A stretch of 64,000 nt of DNA from AV40 sp963817335. Its GTDB lineage: Bacteria > Verrucomicrobiota > Verrucomicrobiia > Chthoniobacterales > UBA10450. A program made the translations under genes and the position numbers. The notes beneath the pieces are model-generated. The model did no database searches and was not told where the DNA came from. It saw nothing but the letters and a program-made list of their open reading frames with translations. Location of the stretch: contig CAWFNX010000005.1 in assembly GCA_963817335.1 (NCBI GenBank), forward strand, positions 1,550,001 to 1,614,000, written 5' to 3'. Shown here piece after piece: positions 33,367 through 39,089 of this stretch. Each line of letters starts with the position of its first letter. The first letter of the stretch is position 1.

Positions 33367-33909
33367 ATGAAATCCCTTCGCTTAGTCTTAACACTTTTGT
33401 TTCTTTCTCCTTCATTCAATGCATTTTCTCAATCCCCTGAACCTTCCCGCACCTCCGTCATGAAGAACTGGGATGTCTGGCTTGGTGATTGGATATTGGT
33501 TGGAACGGCAAAAGATGATCCATCGATGCCGGAGTACAAGGTGACATGGAGGCTTCACGAAACTCGAATTCTTGGCGGTGCTTTTATTCAAGTTGACCAA
33601 ATCTGGCAAGGCTCCGGACCTGAAGCACGTGCCTTAGAGATTCTGTCGTACGATCCGGTTAAAAAACTCCCTTCTTCATATGGCTTTGCTTCCGATGGCT
33701 CTACTTGGACTGCATCCGTAACCTTTGACGACCTCGAATGTATCGAAATGGGCACAACAATTACCTCCGATGGAAAACGGCAAAAATGGCGTGTCGACTT
33801 CACATTTACTAGGGATCGAAAGTCAGTTTCAGGTTCACAGGAGGTAGAACAAGATGGAGCGAAATGGACAGCATTTACAGTTAAAGGCACCAAGGTTCGC
33901 GATCCGTGA
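33367..33909 (+). CDS. Cassette 23: exported DUF1579-like protein
   Basis: The start ATG 33367 has a good Shine-Dalgarno sequence (GAGGAG 6 nt upstream), preferred over the ATG at 33337 in the TCTATG context. The 180-residue protein has a signal peptide (LVLTLLFLSPSFNAFS). LGDWILVGTAKDDPSMPEYK, GGAFIQVDQIWQGSG and WRVDFTFTRDRKSVSGSQEV follow, typical of DUF1579-type lipocalin-like barrels. Base composition is more AT-rich than its neighbours, suggesting a different origin. Confidence 0.75.
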   Translation: MKSLRLVLTLLFLSPSFNAFSQSPEPSRTSVMKNWDVWLGDWILVGTAKDDPSMPEYKVTWRLHETRILGGAFIQVDQIWQGSGPEARALEILSYDPVKKLPSSYGFASDGSTWTASVTFDDLECIEMGTTITSDGKRQKWRVDFTFTRDRKSVSGSQEVEQDGAKWTAFTVKGTKVRDP

Positions 33910-33932
33910 CCAAATAATATCCCATCGAACCG

Positions 33933-34055
33933 ACCTAACCAATCGCTCCAGCCAACCGCTGGCCGCTGTGAAGTCAACATTTGATTTATGAAACAGTTCC
34001 TGATGTTTGCCGCGCTCGCTCTCGCCAGCGGTGGCTGAGCTTGTTCTCGTTAGAT
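33933..34055 (+). repeat. attC23 (123 bp)
   Basis: The left core is ACCTAAC and the right core GTTAGAT. The ATG of cassette 24 overlaps this core. Confidence 0.92.
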
Positions 34056-34434
34056 GACTCGTCCGCAATTAATTTTGAGGCGCACTCTGACTATGTTCAG
34101 CTTCCTGAGCGTCAGCGCGATTACGAACGCGCAACTTAGCGGTCATCCCGTGGCGATCTATGCACCTAAACCTCAATATCCCAGCGCCGCTCACCAACAT
34201 GGTTTGCGCGGGAGCGGAATCTTTGCCTGCAATCTTCGTCCCGATGGTACTGTGGCGTCAGTTAACGTTGTGAAAACCACCGGCTACGACATACTCGACA
34301 AAGCCGCGGTTTCGGCTCTTCAGCAGTGGCGATTCAAGCCAAGCGCTTCTAAAGCCGTCCAAATACCGGTCAATTTTATCATGAGTGGCGTACGCTCAAG
34401 GATGGCTGGTGCGGCACTCGAACGACCTTACTGA
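34054..34434 (+). CDS. Cassette 24: TonB C-terminal domain protein
   Basis: The 126-residue protein has an N-terminal export segment (LTMFSFLSVSAITNAQLSG). A TonB C-terminal fold follows: YAPKPQYPSAAHQHGLRGSG, LRPDGTVASVNVVKTTGYDI and AAVSALQQWRFKPSASKAV. Stand-alone domains of this type act in the periplasm. It lacks the proline-rich linker of true TonB, so energy transduction is doubtful. The start codon ATG is made of the last two bases of the attC23 core plus one G. Confidence 0.82.
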   Translation: MTRPQLILRRTLTMFSFLSVSAITNAQLSGHPVAIYAPKPQYPSAAHQHGLRGSGIFACNLRPDGTVASVNVVKTTGYDILDKAAVSALQQWRFKPSASKAVQIPVNFIMSGVRSRMAGAALERPY

Positions 34435-34444
34435 CTTTGAAGTC

Positions 34445-34540
34445 ATCTAACCAATCGATGAAGCCAACGCGCCCTTTGCAAGAAAACCTCAGTGAGTTTG
34501 CCACGACACCCTCGCGTGGCTTATCTCTTTTTCGTTAGGC
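34445..34540 (+). repeat. attC24 (96 bp, short class)
   Basis: The left core is ATCTAAC and the right core GTTAGGC. Confidence 0.92.
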
Positions 34541-34616
34541 CCCGCATTACGTGAGAAAACTCTTGCGAGTAATCGCTCGAGTCAGGGTATCGCTACGTCC
34601 ACTGAAGCAACCCCAC

Positions 34617-34745
34617 TCACTTCAGCTTCGCGCGAATAAAAGCTATGCTTCCAATGGCAATGCTTAATAGTGCCAATGTGGTGCCGGCATCCGGAACGTG
34701 AACGACCGGCTTCGGGACAATCAAGTGGCAAATGAACTCGATCAT
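34617..34745 (-). CDS. Cassette 25: 42-residue VPDSG-CTERM-like peptide on the minus strand
   Basis: It is the only gene I see in this cassette and the only antisense one in the array. The peptide is MIEFICHLIV, then PKPVVHVPDAGTTLALLSIA, then IGSIAFIRAKLK. The tail has the order of a VPDSG-CTERM sorting signal: VPDAG motif, hydrophobic helix, basic end. A strong Shine-Dalgarno run (AGGGGGGAAAG) precedes the ATG at 34745. The family normally sits at the end of larger exported proteins; here almost nothing precedes it. The + strand of 34541-34840 has no supportable gene. Confidence 0.68.
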   Translation of the reverse strand: MIEFICHLIVPKPVVHVPDAGTTLALLSIAIGSIAFIRAKLK

Positions 34746-34840
34746 TTTTTCTTTCCCCCCTTTAACATGGGCAGGTTAAGCAAAAACCGGTTACGCTGTC
34801 AACCATAAATACCGTAAAATCAATAGTATCGTGGCTTACA

Positions 34841-34936
34841 GACCAACCAGCCGACGAAGCCAACGGCCCCTTGGCGAGATAACCTCAGCGTGTTTGCCAC
34901 CGACCCCGCCCGTGGCTTATCTCTTTCTCGTTAGGC
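34841..34936 (+). repeat. attC25 (96 bp, short class, degenerate left core)
   Basis: The right core GTTAGGC is intact. The left core reads GACCAAC, one mismatch from RYYYAAC. The arms match the other short sites (GACGAAGCCAACGGCCCC, GTGGCTTATCTCTTTCTC). Confidence 0.85.
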
Positions 34937-34967
34937 GACCAGAAAACCACTAAGAGCCTCTGAACCC

Positions 34968-35405
34968 ATGTTGAAGACGAACCGCTCAGCGCCGAATGCC
35001 GCTGTAATACCCGTGCTGTATTACCCCGATGTGCCCGAAGCAGTCGCGTGGCTCACGACGGCCTTGCCATTCACCGAACGCCTCCGCAACGCCGTCGATC
35101 GGCGTCAGCTCGTGCATGGCAACGGCGCCATCGTAGTCACCATACCTGGCGCACACGCCGACGCCGCTCCTTCGACATTGCAGAATCCCGGCGCGCACTC
35201 CATCACGCTTCGCGTCACGGGAATCGACCTAATGTTTGAACGCGCCGAAGCAGCTGGGGCTCGCGTTCTCGCTGAACCAGCCGACCACGTGTACGGCGAG
35301 CGCCAATGCTCGTTTCTCGACCCATGGGGACATCCGTGGACACTATCGGAGACGATCTTCGACTCAGACCCAGGCGACTGGGGCGGTGAGCTCTTAGTCG
35401 AATGA
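34968..35405 (+). CDS. Cassette 26: VOC-fold protein (PhnB/glyoxalase-like)
   Basis: The 145-residue cytoplasmic protein contains YYPDVPEAVAWLTTALPFTE, VTGIDLMFERAEAAGARVLA and the end of a VOC domain CSFLDPWGHPWTLSE, where the Asp/Trp-Gly-His and Glu positions hold the metal site. VOC proteins include glyoxalases and antibiotic-resistance binders such as bleomycin resistance proteins. The specific ligand is not predictable. Its stop precedes attC26 by ~43 bp. Confidence 0.85.
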   Translation: MLKTNRSAPNAAVIPVLYYPDVPEAVAWLTTALPFTERLRNAVDRRQLVHGNGAIVVTIPGAHADAAPSTLQNPGAHSITLRVTGIDLMFERAEAAGARVLAEPADHVYGERQCSFLDPWGHPWTLSETIFDSDPGDWGGELLVE

Positions 35406-35448
35406 GCGTGTGGTGCGAACCGGAACGCCAAAGCATGCTCGACTGGTC

Positions 35449-35573
35449 GCCTAACCAATCGCTGGAGCCGACCGCTGACCGGCGGGAAAAGAGGTTGAGA
35501 TGTTGAGTCGTTTAGCTGTTGAGATGAAAACTTGCGCTCTCGTCGGCGGTGGCTGAGCTTGTTTTCGTTAGGC
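35449..35573 (+). repeat. attC26 (125 bp)
   Basis: The left core is GCCTAAC and the right core GTTAGGC. The centre is identical to attC20 over about 50 bp. Confidence 0.92.
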
Positions 35574-35585
35574 CGTTGAACAACA

Positions 35586-35984
35586 ATGAGAAATACACTT
35601 GGCCTCGGCGGTTCGCAGCGGGACCTGCTATGCAACGGGCTGAGCGGCTTTCTTTTCTGGTGTCTGCCGTGGTTTGCGTTCGCTCTTGGCTGGGCTGTAT
35701 CGCACGTCTGGAGAACCGTTTTATGGACCGTGTCCCTGGGTTTCATGGGGGCACTATGTCTGCTCAATGCTTCCCGATGCGGCCGGGTCCACTGCCGCTT
35801 CACCGGCCCGTTTTTCATCCTTGGTGCTATTGTTTCCCTCGGATACGGGGTTGGGCTTTTGCCGCTTGGGCCGTCCGGATGGAAATGGATTTGCGCCGTA
35901 ACAGTTATTGGGGGCATCGCCCTAACCTGCATTCCGGAACTCATCCTCGGTCGCTACCGGCGAAATGGACCCGGCCCGGCCTAA
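35586..35984 (+). CDS. Cassette 27: membrane protein of unknown function
   Basis: The 132-residue protein has helices at LSGFLFWCLPWFAFALGWAV, VLWTVSLGFMGALCLLNASR, FILGAIVSLGYGVGLLPLG and ICAVTVIGGIALTCIPELIL. CLLNASRCGRVHCRFTGPFF is a conserved-looking Cys/His loop between helices 2 and 3. The family is not named here. The TAA stop is in attC27. Confidence 0.68.
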   Translation: MRNTLGLGGSQRDLLCNGLSGFLFWCLPWFAFALGWAVSHVWRTVLWTVSLGFMGALCLLNASRCGRVHCRFTGPFFILGAIVSLGYGVGLLPLGPSGWKWICAVTVIGGIALTCIPELILGRYRRNGPGPA

Positions 35985-36101
35985 CCAATCGATGAAGCCA
36001 ACCGCTGACCGGTTAGAAATTACAAAGGTGAAATTAGAAAGTAGAAAGGAGAGGCAAAAGCTCGCCGCCGCCGACGGTGGCTCAGCTTGTTCTCGTTAGG
36101 C
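35979..36101 (+). repeat. attC27 (123 bp)
   Basis: The left core is GCCTAAC and the right core GTTAGGC. The centre shares AATTACAAAGGTGAAATTAG with attC12 and attC29. Confidence 0.92.
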
Positions 36102-36102
36102 C

Positions 36103-36621
36103 TTGAACGCGTTCACTGCTGGCAACCCGACACAGCATTTTCATCACGGACTGTACGAGGTGCACCTGCCGGTCACGGACCTTCAACGTTCCGTTGACTT
36201 TTACACTTCAAAGCTTGGCTTCGAACTAGGTTGGGGCACGCCTGGCGGCTCGAGCGCTCTCCTCGTTTACGACGATGAGGGCAGCCGCTGGATGCTGGGG
36301 CTTTTTCGAGTCGACACCGTGATCCATCGCAGCCCTGCCGATTATCATATTTCTTTTCGCGTGGCCGAGGCGCAAGCAGACACCATGGTGACTTGGCTGC
36401 GTGCGCGTGGAATCGAGCCCTTCCATCCGCCTCACGCTCCAATACAGGGAACAGTTGACGAACCCATCGTGCACGGATGGATGCCGGCGGCAGCCGTCTT
36501 CTTTAAAGATCCCGATGGGCATTTACTCGAACTCATCGCCGACTTAAGCGATGCGCCACGTCCAGATTTCCTATACCGACCGCTGAGCGAGTGGCGGGCG
36601 CTCGCCGGCCGAAAGGCCTAA
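36103..36621 (+). CDS. Cassette 28: VOC-fold protein
   Basis: The 172-residue protein from TTG 36103, one base after the core, has LYEVHLPVTDLQRSVDFYTS opening a VOC domain and VFFKDPDGHLLELIADLSD closing it (DPDGH...E metal motif). The middle carries a longer loop (PPHAPIQGTVDEPIVHGW) than simple glyoxalases. Cytoplasmic; substrate unknown. It is the second of three VOC cassettes. The TAA stop is in attC28. Confidence 0.85.
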   Translation: MNAFTAGNPTQHFHHGLYEVHLPVTDLQRSVDFYTSKLGFELGWGTPGGSSALLVYDDEGSRWMLGLFRVDTVIHRSPADYHISFRVAEAQADTMVTWLRARGIEPFHPPHAPIQGTVDEPIVHGWMPAAAVFFKDPDGHLLELIADLSDAPRPDFLYRPLSEWRALAGRKA

Positions 36622-36739
36622 CCAATTGATGAACCAACGGCCGGCCGCTGCGCGGCAAGTAGAAAGCAAAAATTATGAAGTATAAAATAGAAGCGGAGCT
36701 CGGTTTCGCCTACCGTGGCTTATCTCTCTCTCGTTAGGC
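36616..36739 (+). repeat. attC28 (124 bp)
   Basis: The left core is GCCTAAC and the right core GTTAGGC. Confidence 0.92.
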
Positions 36740-36755
36740 TTATGGAGAACTCTAC

Positions 36756-37223
36756 ATGAGACCAGTACTCTTTATAGCTGTCCTCGTCCTTGCAGTGGCC
36801 CCTATGGGCGTAGGGCAAGAGCAGAGCGCGAGGGGCAGTCACAGAGCAAGTGTCGACGAGACCATTAGAAAACTGGATAACGAACGCATTCAAGCACAGA
36901 TTCATGCTGATGCGACGGCCCTTGATCGCATCTACGCTGCTGATTTCATAGGGGTAGGCCCAAGTGGCACAGTGAGAACCAAGCCGCAGGTGATTTTAGA
37001 TTTCACGTCGGGTGATTTGAAATTTCAATCTATCACCACCGATGACGTTCAAGTGCGCGTCTATGGAGACACGGCTGTGGAAACGGGCCTCTCGACAATG
37101 ATTGGGCAAGACAAAGGCAAAACTGTTCCTCGTGACACTCGCTTTACCAGGGTGTGGGTAAAGCAGCAAGGGCACTGGCGGTTGGTTGCCAACCATTACT
37201 CGTTACGGATTACGCAGCAATAA
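36756..37223 (+). CDS. Cassette 29, gene a: exported NTF2-like (DUF4440) protein
   Basis: The 155-residue protein has a signal peptide (VLFIAVLVLAVAPMGVG). An NTF2/SnoaL-like domain follows: NERIQAQIHADATALDRIYA, ADFIGVGPSGTVRTKPQVI and VWVKQQGHWRLVANHYS. A Shine-Dalgarno GGAG lies 9 nt before the ATG. DUF4440 proteins are small cone-shaped barrels with varied enzymatic or binding roles. It is followed by a vestigial attC and a second gene. Confidence 0.82.
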   Translation: MRPVLFIAVLVLAVAPMGVGQEQSARGSHRASVDETIRKLDNERIQAQIHADATALDRIYAADFIGVGPSGTVRTKPQVILDFTSGDLKFQSITTDDVQVRVYGDTAVETGLSTMIGQDKGKTVPRDTRFTRVWVKQQGHWRLVANHYSLRITQQ

Positions 37224-37227
37224 TGTA

Positions 37228-37256
37228 GACTAACGGGGCTATGATTGTCGTTAAAG
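37228..37256 (+). repeat. Vestigial attC-like site (29 bp)
   Basis: The cores read GACTAAC and GTTAAAG, each one base off consensus, and are separated by only 15 bp. This looks like an attC whose arms have been deleted, leaving two cassettes fused. Confidence 0.45.
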
Positions 37257-37607
37257 CGCGCCCAACAGAACGATACTTTGAGCACGCAGTTTAGATATCA
37301 CCACCTTGGGATTCCCACGACGGAGGATTTTGCCGGAGCGACTTATCTCCCGCACCTAAAGGTGCACGTTTCAGATCACCTTGCGACGCCGTACGGCATA
37401 CAATGGATGCGATTTGACGAGGACTGCACATTACCAGAACTCGTGAAGCGAGTGCCTCATGTCGCCTTTCAGGTCGATGATCTTCGCGAAGCGATACGAG
37501 GAAAGAAGGTCATTATCGAGCCAAACGAGCCGGGGCCAGGGATTTTGGTCGCTTTCATTGAAGAAGCCGGAGCGCCAATCGAATTTCTCCAGATTACTAA
37601 TGCCTAA
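37245..37607 (+). CDS. Cassette 29, gene b: VOC-fold protein
   Basis: The 120-residue protein from TTG 37245, or a second TTG 11 codons on, opens the domain at FRYHHLGIPTTEDFAGATYL. RVPHVAFQVDDLREAIRGKK leads to AFIEEAGAPIEFLQ, where the closing Glu lies. It is a compact single VOC domain. The start lies inside the vestigial site, so the leader was formed by the fusion. The TAA stop is in attC29. Confidence 0.8.
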   Translation: MSLKRAQQNDTLSTQFRYHHLGIPTTEDFAGATYLPHLKVHVSDHLATPYGIQWMRFDEDCTLPELVKRVPHVAFQVDDLREAIRGKKVIIEPNEPGPGILVAFIEEAGAPIEFLQITNA

Positions 37608-37725
37608 CCAGGCGCTCGAGCCAACCGCGAGCCGAGAAGAAAATTACAAAGGTGAAATTAGAAAGTAGAAAACTGAAAAGTGAGCTCGCCCTCGCTCGCA
37701 GTCGCTTATCTCGTTCTCGTTAGGC
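37602..37725 (+). repeat. attC29 (124 bp)
   Basis: The left core is GCCTAAC and the right core GTTAGGC. The centre is shared with attC12 (GAAATTAGAAAGTAGAAAAC). Confidence 0.92.
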
Positions 37726-37729
37726 GATA

Positions 37730-38212
37730 ATGTCCCGCCGAATGACGATCGCCCTTAAGCAGCTATCGGAGTGCCCAGAGCACCTCGAGACCGTTGGGCG
37801 CTGGATCTACCAAGAGTGGTGGAGCAAGCGATGCGACTCGCCCGAGGTTGTTGTCAACTGGCTCCGGAGCCACACGAAACTGGATACTGTGCCGTATAGC
37901 GTGATCGCTCTGGCCGAGGGCGAACCAGTTGGAAGTTGCTGCGTCATCGAAAACGACTGCATTCATCGCCCCCAATATGCGCCCTGGGTCGCTGCAGTTT
38001 ACGTCAGGCCGGACTTTCGCCGCCGAGGGATTGCCTCGATGATCCTCCGTGAAGCCGCTTCGATCGCTGGACGAGCACGCATCAAAGGCCTTTTCATCGA
38101 CTGTCTCGCTGTGACCGCTCCAGTTTATGAAAAGAATGGATGGGCGATATATGAGCGCGAGGTCGGCGACAAAGAATCCGTCGTTATGCTTCGGAAAATT
38201 GAATTCGCCTAA
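37730..38212 (+). CDS. Cassette 30: GNAT-family N-acetyltransferase
   Basis: The 160-residue cytoplasmic protein has GNAT motif A, AAVYVRPDFRRRGIASMILR, whose RRRGIA loop binds the acetyl-CoA pyrophosphate. Motif B-like FIDCLAVTAPVYEKNGW has the usual Tyr. The acceptor could be a drug, polyamine or protein; nothing here decides. The TAA stop is in attC30. Confidence 0.87.
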   Translation: MSRRMTIALKQLSECPEHLETVGRWIYQEWWSKRCDSPEVVVNWLRSHTKLDTVPYSVIALAEGEPVGSCCVIENDCIHRPQYAPWVAAVYVRPDFRRRGIASMILREAASIAGRARIKGLFIDCLAVTAPVYEKNGWAIYEREVGDKESVVMLRKIEFA

Positions 38213-38506
38213 CCAAGCGCTGCGGCCAACCGCGAGCCGCTGCGCGGCAAGGACGAAAGTAAAAATTATGAATTATGCCACCCTGTTCGGTTTGTTGCAG
38301 CGCTGGGGCGACCGACCCTTCTCTCGCGTCCTGCGAGCGCAGAAGCGTCCGGTTCGCAAAGCAGTCATGGGTGAGATTACCACCTTTCCCGGTTGGAAAC
38401 CTGCCGAGTTCCCGCTAACTAATGCTTTAGTGAAAAGTTGAGGGTTGAGAGATGATAGTTGAGAGTTTTGCAAAGCCCGCGGTCGTTCAGCTTTGTCTCG
38501 TTAGGC
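38207..38506 (+). repeat. attC30 (300 bp, enlarged)
   Basis: The left core is GCCTAAC and the right core GTTAGGC, with matching arms (GGCCAACCGCGAGC, GCCCGCGGTCGTTCAGC). The centre is about 190 bp longer than in other sites. It contains an open stretch of 57 codons from ATG 38268 (MNYATLFGLLQRWGDRPFSR...) that I do not count as a gene, and GTTGAGGGTTGAGAG repeats. Confidence 0.75.
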
Positions 38507-38513
38507 GAGGATA

Positions 38514-39089
38514 ATGCGTGTTGCGGTTGCTCGTGCGATCTCGATTGCTGGACATCCGGTCGTAATCCTTTTCGTCGCGGTCGTGGTTGCGGCGTCAACA
38601 CGAGGAGCCTCGATCCGGCAGCTATGGTTTGTCGGTGGAGGATTGGCGGCGTTCGGCGTCGTCGTGCTCGGATTCAGCTGGTTCCAGGTGCGATCGGGTC
38701 GGTGGTCACATATTGACGCGAGTGCTCGAACTGAGCGCAAATCGCTGAATGTGTTCTTGGTAGTATTGTGTTTTCTCGCCGCGGTGCTGGTATGGTTTTT
38801 AACGCACCGACTCTACATGTGGCTCGGGTTGGGATTGTCCGGAACGCTTGCTCTCGTAGCGCTGCTCATTGCTAGATGGGTAAAGGTGTCCCTTCACGTG
38901 GCGTTTGCCGCATTCGCCACCGCCTTTCTGTGGCCGATAAAACTCGCGGTTATTGCAGGAGCTCTCGTGACGGCCGCGGTGGTATGGTCGCGTCTTGTCC
39001 TGGGTCGACACGTGGCAGCAGATGTCGCGGCTGGGTTAGTGCTCGGCGCGGCCGCGGGCGGCGCGTATCTCTTTGTCGTTAGGATTTAG
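38514..39089 (+). CDS. Cassette 31 (terminal): PAP2-like membrane protein
   Basis: The 191-residue protein has about six helices and the tail VVWSRLVLGRHVAADVAAGL. That tail matches the SRxxxGxHxxxDVxxG end of PAP2 phosphatases. The upstream KxxxxxxRP and PSGH motifs are not evident, so activity is doubtful. The last codons (YLFVVRI) are encoded by TATCTCTTTGTCGTTAGG, which looks like an attC right end. It overlaps the convergent gene by 11 bp. Confidence 0.68.
   Translation: MRVAVARAISIAGHPVVILFVAVVVAASTRGASIRQLWFVGGGLAAFGVVVLGFSWFQVRSGRWSHIDASARTERKSLNVFLVVLCFLAAVLVWFLTHRLYMWLGLGLSGTLALVALLIARWVKVSLHVAFAAFATAFLWPIKLAVIAGALVTAAVVWSRLVLGRHVAADVAAGLVLGAAAGGAYLFVVRI

Larger units (their letters stand above)
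21189..39084 (+). mobile_element. Chromosomal integron with 30 attC sites and about 31 cassettes
   Basis: It comprises an integron integrase gene, an attI-like core and an uninterrupted row of gene cassettes. Each cassette ends in an attC with inverted cores RYYYAAC and GTTRRRY. intI reads toward the array on the same strand, so the platform is of the 'inverted' type. The distal boundary is a GTTAGGA core at 39078-39084 at the very end of the last cassette gene. Cassettes are 280-640 bp and mostly carry one + strand gene. Confidence 0.95.

Noticed and set aside
35105..35944. A 279-codon minus-strand frame across cassettes 26 and 27
   Set aside because: It runs through attC26 and antisense to the VOC gene; its product has no recognisable features.
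38268..38441. A 57-codon frame in the attC30 loop (MNYATLFGLLQRWG...)
   Set aside because: No Shine-Dalgarno sequence, no clear domain, and it sits inside a recombination site; left as an observation rather than a gene.
22594..38506. Regularly spaced repeats that could be taken for a CRISPR array
   Set aside because: The repeats are 96-125 bp with inverted core ends, spacing is 280-640 bp and filled by genes, and no cas genes are present; they are attC sites.
22298..39089. Toxin-antitoxin pairs in the cassettes, common in other large integrons
   Set aside because: I looked for RelE, HigB, Phd, ParE, CcdB-like or similar pairs and recognised none; cassettes hold single genes of other types.
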